Notes under the pieces: model-generated
The model's database searches: none
What the model was told of the DNA's origin: nothing
What the model saw: the letters and a program-made list of their open reading frames with translations, nothing else
Made by a program: the position numbers and the translations under genes
From: an uncultured Bacteroidales bacterium
GTDB lineage: Bacteria; Bacteroidota; Bacteroidia; Bacteroidales; P3
Assembly (NCBI GenBank): GCA_910586395.1
Contig: CAJUFX010000007.1
Span: 4,517-68,516, forward strand
DNA: 64,000 nt
Direction: 5' to 3'
Shown here: one piece after another, positions 51,205 through 60,734 of the stretch
Layout of the letters: every line of letters starts with the position of its first letter
Numbering within the stretch: position 1 is the stretch's first letter

Positions 51205-52215
51205 ATGAATATGTTTGAGAATAAGAAAGTAAGTCATGAGATGGAGGTTATGCGCAATGGCACGGCGGCGCAGAAGCTGGACGTTATCGCCAAGACCCAT
51301 AACTCGGATGTCTTGGCCTTGGGGGTGGAAGATAGAGACTATGACGTGCGTTGTGCCGTGGCCATCAGTGACTACACCAGTCCGGAAGACTTGTCTCGCC
51401 TTGCCGAAGACGCTCATCCGGGTGTACGCATGTTGGTGGCGGGCAATCTCAATATCCCACAAGGTGTGTTGTATGACTTATATAAGCATGACGAGATAGA
51501 CATAGTCAGCAGCACGGCGCTTGAGAATGCACGGGCCACGGAACTGATGTTGTTGGATGCCTTGGAATATGGCACGGAGGAAAAGCGTTTTATCGCGGCC
51601 TGTCATGATGGAGCGACACAGAAAGTGCTCTGTGCCGCTGTCAAGAATGCCGATGCCAAGATTCGTCAGGCAGCTGCTGCCAATCTTAATGCCGATCATA
51701 CGATATTGCACACCGCCCTGTTGGATGTTAATGTGGACGTGCGCAAGGAGGCGGGCATGAACAACAATATGACCGAAGACCTGTTGCGGATAGCCCTTTC
51801 CGATGGTAACGAAGCCGTGCGCGCCGTGGCTGCACTGAATATCAATACGACCAACGAGATGGTACTACCTTTATATGGAGATCCGTCGCCGGCGGTCAAG
51901 GCGGCTTTGATGCGGAGGGAGAAAGTGCTGGCGGTAGAAGCGGGCATGGACTTGAAAGAGCCTATCGACTATATAGCCAGACAGGTAGGGGACCGGCAAC
52001 TCACCTATGCACAGCGCGACCTGCTCCTTAAAGGTAGAGGCATTATCCTTGAAGACCTCAAAGACCAAAACGGAAACTATGATACTTATTTGGTCTATAT
52101 CCGTGACAACAAGTATTATGCTGACCCGATACAGCCGGGGTCTTCTGCCATGGTACAGAAGAAAACCTCCGAAAAACAGGAGCAGAAAGGAATTAGGCGG
52201 AAATTGGGCTTCTAA
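51205..52215 (+). CDS. HEAT/LRV-repeat protein
   Basis: 336 residues of tandem helical repeats of about 23-25 residues, e.g. DRDYDVRCAVAISDYTSPEDLSRLAEDAHPGVRMLVAGNLNIP and VDVRKEAGMNNNMTEDLLRIALSDGNEAVRAVAALN. These resemble leucine-rich-variant repeats (VRxxVAxNxxTPxxxLxxLAxD). A different C-terminal domain with a Gln/Lys-rich tail follows. Likely a protein-binding scaffold. The same class of repeat appears in the C-terminal part of TraJ. Confidence 0.72.
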   Translation: MNMFENKKVSHEMEVMRNGTAAQKLDVIAKTHNSDVLALGVEDRDYDVRCAVAISDYTSPEDLSRLAEDAHPGVRMLVAGNLNIPQGVLYDLYKHDEIDIVSSTALENARATELMLLDALEYGTEEKRFIAACHDGATQKVLCAAVKNADAKIRQAAAANLNADHTILHTALLDVNVDVRKEAGMNNNMTEDLLRIALSDGNEAVRAVAALNINTTNEMVLPLYGDPSPAVKAALMRREKVLAVEAGMDLKEPIDYIARQVGDRQLTYAQRDLLLKGRGIILEDLKDQNGNYDTYLVYIRDNKYYADPIQPGSSAMVQKKTSEKQEQKGIRRKLGF

Positions 52216-52249
52216 AACTCTAATTCTGTATAAATAAAATATAGAAAAG

Positions 52250-55200
52250 ATGTCGGCAAGACAATTGGATTTATTCAGCGTGGAGAATACGGAAGTGTAC
52301 AGGCAGGCGCTTCCGGAAAGTATTGGCGGGCATACCCTTCTGACGGAACCCGTCTCGGGCAGGGGAGAGACGTTCGTCAATGTGCAGCGGCAGTTTGAAA
52401 AGGCCGGACAGTTCAATTTTATGGGTGCGGAAAAGATAGCCTCGCCCCGTGATGTGGCCTATATTTTCCGTTGTTTGGAAACGGCCGCTGTGGAGAACGC
52501 CTTTGGCGTCTTTATAAAGGACGGGAAAGCGACAGTGCTGCATCTCGGTATGGGAAATGCCATGCAGACACCTTTGGACTTCGATGCTATGATAGCGGCC
52601 GATGCGAAACTTCGCCCTGACAAGGTTTATTTCGTGCACAACCATCCGTCGGGGACGCTGAAAGCGAGCGACCAAGATGTCGCGTTGTATGAATACATTG
52701 AAAGTTATTTCGGGAAACGGTTGCAACCGTGTATCATTATCAACACCCGCAGTGGCCAGTATGTGACTTTTGTCGGCCGTGAGCAACAAATTGAACAACA
52801 ACCTCAGAATACTATCGAAAATGAAGTTCCGTTGGAAACCTATTCGTTCAGTCAGCAGGTTTTCAGTAAGGATTATGTCGAATCCGACAATTTGCTGGAT
52901 TTGAGCCATGTGGCCTCTTTCCTTTCGGGGCAGCGGCTTGGAGCGCGGGATAAGTTCTCGTATTTGGTCGTTTCCAACAATTTGCAGGTAATGGCCAATA
53001 TACATACGCCGTATAGCACGATAGGTAAGGCTGATATTGACGAGTTGGCGAGGAAAATGAGGCAGGACGTGGCCCTTTTCGGCGGCAGGGGTGTTATCGG
53101 ATACGGTTCGGCTAAAATTCCAAAGCAGGTCTTGTCAAAACTCAAAGAAAAATTTGAAAAGATAGGTGGTGTCGATATGATTGACTTTGTCAATGTGCGG
53201 CGGAAAATTGAACTAAGCCAAAATCTGGAGGTCACAAATCTTGCCTATGCTTATGAATCCGCATTCACGCAGAATGTGGTGGAGTTGAAAGGCGAGGTGG
53301 AAAAGAGTGAAATCGATAAAATTTCATTGGATAAAGATAAACAGCAAGGAAATGTATCAACCTCCAATCGCAAGATAGACGACTTTGGCGAGAAAATATG
53401 GGGGGCGCGGAAAGATATATTGAGAGAGTTGGCGCAACGTATGGACGATGTGACGGAGGCCTCTTTGTTGGAACTGCCGTTTGCCAAGGTGTGGAAAAAG
53501 CCCGACCTCAAAAAACTCGTCGATGGGGGCTTGCTGACGGAGGATGATGCCGTGGTGGCCGAAGCCGTAATGCAGGGCATGATATTTATACCAAAGCCTC
53601 GACCTTCAAAGAGAGACCAACGGATTGCCAAGTACTATGGCACCAAAACTGCGGTCGAACAATGGGCGGAGAGGGTGCATACGGGAATAAAGATGTTGCG
53701 CGATGTCATTGTATTGCAAGGGGAAGAAAAGCGGGATTGCATCCAAAAGGTGATGGAATTTGAAGAAAACGGGTTCAAACCGATAGGCTTTATAGCAGAG
53801 GTCATTAAGAACATAGGCTATACGACAGGAGAAAATCTTTCGTTGCCGGCGGCCAGGATAGAGTATGGTTACGATGGAAAGATGTATATCGAAACGGAGG
53901 CCGGTAAACGCCGTGTCCATTCTTTGGAACAAGCCGGGGATATCGCCGTGCAGTTGGCCAAGATAAAACGGGGAGATAATGATATACCCTTTTTTACCAA
54001 TGACATTACGGTCCAAGCAGAGAAACCGATTTTTGAAAAGGATGGCCGGTATGAGGTGGCCTATCTGAAAGGCCGGTCTGTCACGCCAAAGTATAAACTG
54101 TTTGCTGGATCTGAAAATGCGGAGCAGGAGGCGATGGCATTTGCTAAGGACATAGAGGCCGAGGGCGGTGTAGCCAAGGTTATTGCCTGTAAAAAAGCGA
54201 CCGGTAAGTACGAGACTTATTCTATCGCGTTCCGGAATCCGCTTACAGACGAAAGGATGGTGCATTCGTCGTATCCTGATATGGAAACGGCCGAAAAGGT
54301 GTTGGAGGAACACCGGCCTGGGATAGAAGACAGTTTCCGGCAGCGTCTCTCTTCAGAGGGCACCATGAAGACCGAAAAAAAGAAAGTATCGCAGGACGCA
54401 AACTTCGACATTTATATATCTTGTGGAAAGTATGTGGTGGGCATACCGCCAAAGAAAAGCCCGACGGGCGAATTCTTGCAAGTAAGCCCTTCTTTTGAAG
54501 ATAGAAATGCCGTTCATCGGTGGCTCGATGAAAACCGGCCACAATTAGAGCATCAGTATGCGACCTATAAGGCCGACATGAAAAAGTTCGTTTACTTGGA
54601 AACACGCTTAGATGATAGACAAGGTGCTGACTATCGGCAGGGGAAGGATGTGACCCCGGAAATGTTTTCTTCCACCTTCGGCTTTCGTGGGGTGCAGTTT
54701 GGCAATTGGACAAACGACTTGGACAGACAGGCTGCCCTCAACAGTACCTATGATGCGCTGATGGATCTATCGCGTGTTGTCGGCAAAAGTCCTAGGGCGA
54801 TTTCCCTTAACGGGGAACTCGGTCTGGCCTTTGGTGCTCGCGGTTCCGGCAGTGCCGACGCACATTACGAACCGAAGATGGTGGTTATCAATCTGACCAA
54901 GACCCGTGGCGGCGGCAGTTTGGCGCACGAGTGGTGGCATGCCATGGATAACTACTTCTCGCGCCAGGCTGATGTCCCGGCCGGTTATATGACCACCGCC
55001 AAGCGGGAAAGGGTGGGCGTGAGACCGGAGGTAAGGACGGCTTTTAAGTCGTTGGTCGAAGCGGTTGTGGATTCTCCTTTCGGGAAGCGTTCCGCCCGGC
55101 TTGGAACGTATTGGGGCGATAATAGGGAGATGACGGCCCGTCTGTTTGGCGAATGGGTCGGACAAAAGCTCAATGAAAAAGGCGAATATAATCATTTTCT

Positions 55201-55639
55201 GACCACTCAGATACGTGAGGCCACGGTGGCGCAAGTACGAGGTATGAATTATATGTTGTATGGCATGGGACGAAATAAGGAGGAATTGATGTCGCGGGAG
55301 GAGTTTGACAAGTTGCCAGACTCCCTTGCGGGGTTCCCTTATCCAACTGCTGAAGAAACCAAGACGTTTGGAAGGTTGCTGGATAGCCTTTATCAGACCA
55401 TGGAGGAAAAGGTGGACGTGACTACCGGCAAGACGATGTTGTATGATGATGGGGTGCGGTATGGCGAAGATAAAAAAAAGACGTTACCTGAAACCGCGAC
55501 GATAGCGAACGATAGTGTATCTACAAATAAGGCCACAGTCATTTCGAGTAACGCCCGAGCGAATGCAAACACCTCAAAGGTCACTATCACAGAAAAGAAG
55601 CAAGTCACTTGTAGGCCCAGCAGAGGCTGTAAACTTTAA
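52250..55639 (+). CDS. Large polyvalent protein: JAB/RadC-like domain plus zincin-like LPD domain
   Basis: 1129 residues. At 128-143 the JAMM motif of RadC-like proteins is complete (FVHNHPSGTLKASDQD, His130, His132, Asp143), so the peptidase-like site looks intact. The middle has repeated helical modules. The C-terminal third has LAHEWWHAMDNYFSRQ, a zincin HExxH-type site (H893 to H897), in an LPD1-like domain. Such polyvalent proteins are known from phages and conjugative elements and are thought to be injected with DNA to counter the host. Confidence 0.8.
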   Translation: MSARQLDLFSVENTEVYRQALPESIGGHTLLTEPVSGRGETFVNVQRQFEKAGQFNFMGAEKIASPRDVAYIFRCLETAAVENAFGVFIKDGKATVLHLGMGNAMQTPLDFDAMIAADAKLRPDKVYFVHNHPSGTLKASDQDVALYEYIESYFGKRLQPCIIINTRSGQYVTFVGREQQIEQQPQNTIENEVPLETYSFSQQVFSKDYVESDNLLDLSHVASFLSGQRLGARDKFSYLVVSNNLQVMANIHTPYSTIGKADIDELARKMRQDVALFGGRGVIGYGSAKIPKQVLSKLKEKFEKIGGVDMIDFVNVRRKIELSQNLEVTNLAYAYESAFTQNVVELKGEVEKSEIDKISLDKDKQQGNVSTSNRKIDDFGEKIWGARKDILRELAQRMDDVTEASLLELPFAKVWKKPDLKKLVDGGLLTEDDAVVAEAVMQGMIFIPKPRPSKRDQRIAKYYGTKTAVEQWAERVHTGIKMLRDVIVLQGEEKRDCIQKVMEFEENGFKPIGFIAEVIKNIGYTTGENLSLPAARIEYGYDGKMYIETEAGKRRVHSLEQAGDIAVQLAKIKRGDNDIPFFTNDITVQAEKPIFEKDGRYEVAYLKGRSVTPKYKLFAGSENAEQEAMAFAKDIEAEGGVAKVIACKKATGKYETYSIAFRNPLTDERMVHSSYPDMETAEKVLEEHRPGIEDSFRQRLSSEGTMKTEKKKVSQDANFDIYISCGKYVVGIPPKKSPTGEFLQVSPSFEDRNAVHRWLDENRPQLEHQYATYKADMKKFVYLETRLDDRQGADYRQGKDVTPEMFSSTFGFRGVQFGNWTNDLDRQAALNSTYDALMDLSRVVGKSPRAISLNGELGLAFGARGSGSADAHYEPKMVVINLTKTRGGGSLAHEWWHAMDNYFSRQADVPAGYMTTAKRERVGVRPEVRTAFKSLVEAVVDSPFGKRSARLGTYWGDNREMTARLFGEWVGQKLNEKGEYNHFLTTQIREATVAQVRGMNYMLYGMGRNKEELMSREEFDKLPDSLAGFPYPTAEETKTFGRLLDSLYQTMEEKVDVTTGKTMLYDDGVRYGEDKKKTLPETATIANDSVSTNKATVISSNARANANTSKVTITEKKQVTCRPSRGCKL

Positions 55640-55642
55640 AAT

Positions 55643-55969
55643 ATGTATGAAAAACAAGATGATAAATGGGCTCTATGCATCGCCCTATCGGTTGCCGTAT
55701 TGCCGGCCATGGCGCGGCAACGTATCCCCGTGCCGGATATGACATACAGGGAAAAAGTCTGTCTTCCGGCCGACAGCACGGCCACAGGAACAATAGTTTA
55801 TCAAACTGACGGCATTTCTGGCTTCTACCGCTTCGACGGCACGGCCTGGCATGCTCTCGCTACGGCGTTTTACCGGCATAAGGCCATCGCAAGCGGCTAC
55901 CTGATGCTGAAATGCCAGGGCGTATGGATGATAAAAAGAAAAATCAAACCAAACCGTTTAAAACCCTAA
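55643..55969 (+). CDS. Short fragment of a fibre N-terminal domain
   Basis: 108 residues. After a hydrophobic stretch (WALCIALSVAVLPAMARQ) comes LPADSTATGTIVYQTDGISGFYRFDGTAWHALA, which matches the N-terminal domain of fibre proteins A-C (GLTVYQTDxxxGYYxxDGxxWxxL). The rest of a fibre is missing. Either a small stand-alone domain or a truncated paralogue. It starts 3 bp after the polyvalent gene and ends just before the next fibre gene. Confidence 0.55.
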   Translation: MYEKQDDKWALCIALSVAVLPAMARQRIPVPDMTYREKVCLPADSTATGTIVYQTDGISGFYRFDGTAWHALATAFYRHKAIASGYLMLKCQGVWMIKRKIKPNRLKP

Positions 55970-55974
55970 TCAAA

Positions 55975-57744
55975 ATGAACATAACAGAAACCGACAGAAT
56001 CAACCTGCGCAAGGCCTTGCGCAACCTGATCGCGGCAGCGGCCGTCATTGCGGCCATCGGACTACTTAGCGGGGCAGACGTCCGCGCCCAGATGCGGCCA
56101 ATGCGGCCGGTGCCGATAATTTCGCCTGACAGCCTCGTACAGACATATACCGGGCGACTGGCCTACACGCTGCTGAACCGCTACGTGACGCACGACAGCC
56201 TGGATGCGGCCTTGACGGATTACCTCCTGCGCGACAGCCTCGACAAGGCCCTCTCCGGCTACGTCAAGACCGACGACAGCCGCCTTTCCGACAGCCGGAC
56301 GCCTAAAGGCGTAGCCGGAGGCGACCTGAAGGGCAACTACCCGAACCCGGCCATCAAATCTGACGTATATCTTCCCGGATCCCCATCCACAGACGGGCCA
56401 TTGGTCATTAAAGGGGGCGATGGTGTTTCGGAAATTATGTTCGAAAACTCGGACGGTATCACAGGAGCCGGTATAACTTTTTACCACGACGACAATCGAC
56501 TTGAAATAGGTGCCGGTGGTGATATTGCCTTGTGGGTGGACAGAGGCAAAGAAATAAGATATGATGAAAGTTTTCCATCCTTGGATGAGGGATCCGACAG
56601 GTGTCTGGCCTCGATGGGCGCCATCAGGGATGCCAATTTCGCAAAAGCGAACGATTCCCGTTTTACCGACAGCCGCATTCCTAAAGGAACGGCCGGCGGA
56701 TCTTTGACCGGCACCTACCCAAATCCGACTATCAAGGGATCCGTCTATCTACCTGGTTATCCTACCACCAACTCACCGGCGCCGACGGACAACAGCAACA
56801 AAATCGCCACTACGTCTTACGTAAAAAACAATTTGACAGAATACGCCAAACTGAATTCCGACAATAATAGCTTAATGTCACACGGCAATGAATTCAATTT
56901 CGCCAACGAGACCTGCTCCGAGATTTGGATTAATTATAGAAGAGGCAATGGGGTAGGCTCGGGAGGCATAAACCAATATATTTTTGCCACAGGCTCCGGC
57001 GGATACAGTTACGCCGACGTCAAAGCCAAGAATTTCATATTCGAAGACGGATCGGTAGCAATCAAATCCTCCGATACCCGCCTCTCCAATGCCCGGACGC
57101 CGACTGGCACGGCCGGAGGCGACCTGACGGGCACTTACCCCAATCCGGCCATCAAGAGTTCCGTGACGCTGACCGGAAACCCGACCGTGACCGGCAACCT
57201 GCGCCTCAAGGGGAGCGGCAACTACGGCAACAAAATCAACTTAGGCGACGGTGATTACGTCTATCTGTACGAGGCCTCTGACGACAACCTGACCGTCAAG
57301 GCCAAGAACATTGACCTTGCACCGACCACTTCCGTTACAGCCCCTACGCCGGCCACCACCGACAACAGTACTAAGGTCGCCACCACCGCTTACGTCAATA
57401 GTTTTGTAGGCGAGAAAATTAAGCCCAAAACAATCAAGGCGGCCGGATTGTTCTGTCTGCTGACTGTATCATCGGACGGTACTATATCAAGCCGACAGGT
57501 GGGCAGTTCATCCACCCGTGTGACGAAAACAGGGACGGGGGCATACACTATACAGTCTGTTACAGGCCCTGTAGCAGGAAGCGTTGTCGTAACCCCAGCG
57601 GGAACTACGCCTTATATGGCCCTCGTGTCCAAATCAGGAGGCAACGTTTATATCCGTATTCTAAATCCAAGCGGAAGTCCGGTTGATTGTGCCTTCTACT
57701 TCGCCTACTACGCATATGGAAATCCTTTGGAATATGGATTGTAA
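55975..57744 (+). CDS. Phage-tail-fibre-like surface protein D
   Basis: 589 residues from ATG 55975, with a signal peptide ending VRAQ. Helical DSLDAALTDYL-type repeats are followed by three blocks of DSRxxDSRxPKGxAGGDLxGxYPNPxIKSxV, a motif typical of tail fibres of Bacteroidetes phages. PAPTDNSNKIATTSYV and its later twin TPATTDNSTKVATTAYV also match fibres. The C-terminal part (from about 480) is a beta domain. No T9SS CTD is visible; the CTD protein follows as the next gene. Confidence 0.75.
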   Translation: MNITETDRINLRKALRNLIAAAAVIAAIGLLSGADVRAQMRPMRPVPIISPDSLVQTYTGRLAYTLLNRYVTHDSLDAALTDYLLRDSLDKALSGYVKTDDSRLSDSRTPKGVAGGDLKGNYPNPAIKSDVYLPGSPSTDGPLVIKGGDGVSEIMFENSDGITGAGITFYHDDNRLEIGAGGDIALWVDRGKEIRYDESFPSLDEGSDRCLASMGAIRDANFAKANDSRFTDSRIPKGTAGGSLTGTYPNPTIKGSVYLPGYPTTNSPAPTDNSNKIATTSYVKNNLTEYAKLNSDNNSLMSHGNEFNFANETCSEIWINYRRGNGVGSGGINQYIFATGSGGYSYADVKAKNFIFEDGSVAIKSSDTRLSNARTPTGTAGGDLTGTYPNPAIKSSVTLTGNPTVTGNLRLKGSGNYGNKINLGDGDYVYLYEASDDNLTVKAKNIDLAPTTSVTAPTPATTDNSTKVATTAYVNSFVGEKIKPKTIKAAGLFCLLTVSSDGTISSRQVGSSSTRVTKTGTGAYTIQSVTGPVAGSVVVTPAGTTPYMALVSKSGGNVYIRILNPSGSPVDCAFYFAYYAYGNPLEYGL

Positions 57745-57761
57745 AAGATAAACAACATACA

Positions 57762-58529
57762 ATGAAACGCCTTACTTACCTTGCGCTTGCGTTATGGTTG
57801 CCGCTGTGTCTGGCAAGACCGCTCGATGCCCAATCCCTGCTCTTCGGGGACTGCTACCCGGTTGGCATGACGGCAACGGTCACGGCCTGCACCGATGGTT
57901 TCACGGCAGGTATCCGTCAGCCACAGGTATTGCGGCGGCCCGGATTTCCGGCTGAACTCACGGCCGACGACAGCGTCTATACATTGCCTGCGAAGTTGGA
58001 CGAACGTTATGCCGCCTTTGCCTTCGACGCGGTCACGGCCACGCGCGACGGCTACTATGCCTACCGTTACCGCGCCATCAACAACCCGGACCGCATCCTG
58101 ACCGATTCCGTCTATGTGCGGCTAAAACGCAACGAGCAACCGCCTCTGCCGCCGGCCGACACGGTTCTAACGCCACCGGATACGATAATAATTCCGCCCG
58201 ATACGGTCGTCACGCCACCCGAGCCGCCGGCACCCGACACGGCGCTTGAGCCCGTACGCCTGCCTGTGCCGCAGGCTGTCAATCTCGTCGTCATCGACCA
58301 GCGCGGCTTCCACCGCTTCAAGGTCCTCAATGCCGACGCCTTCACGCGCCTCAACCTGACGCTCTACGACAGGCGCGGCATGGTCGTCTTGCGGGATGAG
58401 GACTACCAAAACGACTACGACATGAGCCGTCTGCCCGCCGATACCTATTACTACCGCCTCCGGGCGCACACCCCCGACGGAAGCGTCGAGAAGAAAGGAT
58501 TTGTAGAACTCGTAAAACACGAACGATGA
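57762..58529 (+). CDS. Secreted protein with type B-like sorting domain, copy 2
   Basis: 255 residues from ATG 57762, signal peptide ending LDAQ. A beta-rich N-terminal domain, then a Pro/Thr/Asp linker (repeats of xPPDTxxxPP, about 125-165), and a C-terminal domain with LTLYDRRGMVVLRDEDYQNDYDMSRLPADTYYYRLRAHTPDG and KKGFVELVKHER. This matches the type B CTD layout, though the first FTPNGDG motif is missing. It is 1 bp before the PorP/SprF-like gene. Confidence 0.72.
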   Translation: MKRLTYLALALWLPLCLARPLDAQSLLFGDCYPVGMTATVTACTDGFTAGIRQPQVLRRPGFPAELTADDSVYTLPAKLDERYAAFAFDAVTATRDGYYAYRYRAINNPDRILTDSVYVRLKRNEQPPLPPADTVLTPPDTIIIPPDTVVTPPEPPAPDTALEPVRLPVPQAVNLVVIDQRGFHRFKVLNADAFTRLNLTLYDRRGMVVLRDEDYQNDYDMSRLPADTYYYRLRAHTPDGSVEKKGFVELVKHER

Positions 58530-58530
58530 T

Positions 58531-59493
58531 ATGAATAAGAAAAACAATTCCACAACCATACGGCAGGCCGCCTTGGCGGCCAAACTCTGCCTGACGCTCG
58601 CGGCCGTCTTGACCGGAGCCAGCCCGATAGCGCCGCTCAGCGCCCAAATGCCCACCCTTAAGCCGATCGGCATCCTGCGAACGCACACACTACCGCCCCT
58701 GGACGACAAGACTTTGTTTTCCGCCCGCGTAACCACCGAGCAGTCGTTCGTCTCCATGACCGGGCATCCGCAGGCCTACCGCCTCGACCTGGGCGGCAAC
58801 CCCATCCAGCCGCTTTACATCGGCGCACAGATCGACTACAGCGGCAGTGGCCTGCACCGCGACCTCTACGCGCAGGTCTGCCTCGGCACACTCGTCCCGA
58901 TTGCCCGCCATTGGTTCCTCAGCGGCGGCATAGACGGCGGCTTCAACTACCGGCACTACCGGCTCGAAGACATCGTGACCGAGCACCCGAACTACGGCGA
59001 GGCCCTCGCCGACGAGCACCGGCAATTTACCGTCGGTGCACAGGTAGGGGCCGTCTATGGACGCACAGACATCGGCAGGCTCGCCTTCGGCACACAGGTC
59101 CACCTCACCGCCGATGGCGATGACATCGCCTCCGTAACCTACCTGCGCTACAAAAGCCCTGAAGACGGCCTCCGCAAGACCGTATTCATACCTTGGCTCG
59201 AGCACGGCTTCTACAGCCGCGAACGCACCCGGCACTACTACAAGGCCGGGATCAGAACCGAGTTATTCAGCGGACGATTCTTTATCGAAACCGCCTACGA
59301 GACTTCGAAAGACGTGCAGACCGCGGCGGCCGCCATCGGTATCACAATCTGCAAGGGGCTCGCACTGCACTACGCCCTTGACCTGCCGTTCCGCTTCACG
59401 GGCGGGCTATGCGCCGGTGCCCATACCATCGCCATCAGCTACGACCTGCGACGAAAGCCTTTCCAACAGCCGCGGCTTGCCGGCGGACGGTAG
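58531..59493 (+). CDS. PorP/SprF-like outer-membrane protein, copy 2
   Basis: 320 residues with a signal peptide ending PLSAQ. Alternating amphipathic strands, e.g. LYIGAQIDYSGSGLHRDLYAQVCLGTLVPIARHWFLSGGIDGG and YYKAGIRTELFSGRFFIETAYETS, end with HTIAISYDLRRKPF. This is a barrel in the PorP/SprF position and order. Sequence matches copy 1 only in pattern. The cassette order (fibre, CTD protein, barrel) is the same as on the left. Confidence 0.62.
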   Translation: MNKKNNSTTIRQAALAAKLCLTLAAVLTGASPIAPLSAQMPTLKPIGILRTHTLPPLDDKTLFSARVTTEQSFVSMTGHPQAYRLDLGGNPIQPLYIGAQIDYSGSGLHRDLYAQVCLGTLVPIARHWFLSGGIDGGFNYRHYRLEDIVTEHPNYGEALADEHRQFTVGAQVGAVYGRTDIGRLAFGTQVHLTADGDDIASVTYLRYKSPEDGLRKTVFIPWLEHGFYSRERTRHYYKAGIRTELFSGRFFIETAYETSKDVQTAAAAIGITICKGLALHYALDLPFRFTGGLCAGAHTIAISYDLRRKPFQQPRLAGGR

Positions 59494-59524
59494 GCAGTAA
59501 AACAAGATTTAAAATTTATTTATC

Positions 59525-60646
59525 ATGTTGTCAAAACAAAAAATCAAAGACCGTGTGAAGGATTATGTCAAGACGTTGTTGGCCGAAAGCGACATTGACG
59601 CCAAGATTGTGGACACGGCCATACATGGCAGCCGCGGCAGAGGAACCGCTAAGCCTGACTCCGATCTTGACGTCGTTATCGAGTACCGCGGCAACATGAA
59701 AGAGGACGGCATGTTCAACATCCTGAACAAAGAACCGCTGTATATAGACGGCGTCCGCGTGGATGTGAATCCGATCAGGGCACAGGAGACAGGAACACTG
59801 CAAGAATACATGGTGCGGTCAAGAAATTACGACAGGGAAAAATTGGCACTAAACCAAGATGTGCAACTTGGATTTGCGAAGAGGGTGGATGAGTTTGAAC
59901 GGATTCGGGATTTAGCGGTAAAGAATCGAGGTCTGGTTATGCCGGGCCTGATGGAAAAAGAGGTACCGCTTGTCAATGTGGTGCCGCATGATTTTCATGG
60001 TGAAAGACCATTGACACAAGCGGAGATCTGGGCAAAACATAATTTAGTGGGAGAATATGATGCGAAAGACAATACAGGCAAAGTCTTCTCATATTCGATA
60101 AGTGGCAATGCTATTAATAAGTATCTGTCAAATTCTGCAACAGTCAAAAGTGAAAATATTGGAGTACATCTTTCGGTGCTAAAAAAACTTCCTCAAGTGA
60201 TTGCTGGTAGCGCAGAAGTTGAAATTCATCCGGATTACAAGAAAGGTATGGACGGAAAACGGTTGGTTGAAAATGGATATAATCCAGAACTTTTGATACA
60301 TCGTTTTTATGGTGTTATAGAAATAAAGGGGCAAGCCTATCGTGTTAAAACGACGATTCAGGAAAATCTTGATTGTAAGAAAAATAATAACCCCCATAGT
60401 TACGAGGTTACTAAAATAGAAATGCTCGATCTGAGACCGAGCATTCCTTTGGCGCCTGCACGACAATTCTCTCCTGCTGAGAGGTATCCTGTAGGACTTG
60501 CAAAGTTATTGCAAGGAATTGAGAAATCCTATGATCCGGGCAAAAAAGTTTTAGAAGAGAGTCAAAAAAATTATCAGGGCTTTCGGTCACAACAGGAAAA
60601 AACCAAAATACAGTTAAAGAACCGCAAACGCGGCAGAGGTTTATAA
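59525..60646 (+). CDS. Nucleotidyltransferase-LPD3-like effector protein
   Basis: 373 residues. The N-terminal 95 residues form a minimal nucleotidyltransferase domain with HGSRGRGTAKPDSDLDVVIEY (GS...SDxD; Asp pair intact). The C-terminal half has LIHRFYGVIEIKGQAYRVKTTIQENLDCKKNNNPHSYEVTKIEMLDL, like LPD3/BECR domains of polyvalent proteins. From about 59815 on, the base composition becomes AT-richer than the start. Last ICE gene, 90 bp before attR. A toxin-like or host-modifying role is inferred. Confidence 0.65.
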   Translation: MLSKQKIKDRVKDYVKTLLAESDIDAKIVDTAIHGSRGRGTAKPDSDLDVVIEYRGNMKEDGMFNILNKEPLYIDGVRVDVNPIRAQETGTLQEYMVRSRNYDREKLALNQDVQLGFAKRVDEFERIRDLAVKNRGLVMPGLMEKEVPLVNVVPHDFHGERPLTQAEIWAKHNLVGEYDAKDNTGKVFSYSISGNAINKYLSNSATVKSENIGVHLSVLKKLPQVIAGSAEVEIHPDYKKGMDGKRLVENGYNPELLIHRFYGVIEIKGQAYRVKTTIQENLDCKKNNNPHSYEVTKIEMLDLRPSIPLAPARQFSPAERYPVGLAKLLQGIEKSYDPGKKVLEESQKNYQGFRSQQEKTKIQLKNRKRGRGL

Positions 60647-60734
60647 TCGCAGGGGTAATGCCGAAACATCCAAGAATTGACCCGGGTGTAAAATTGGGTG
60701 CAATTGTTGAAACTGCTTGATTTTGTGTTTTATT

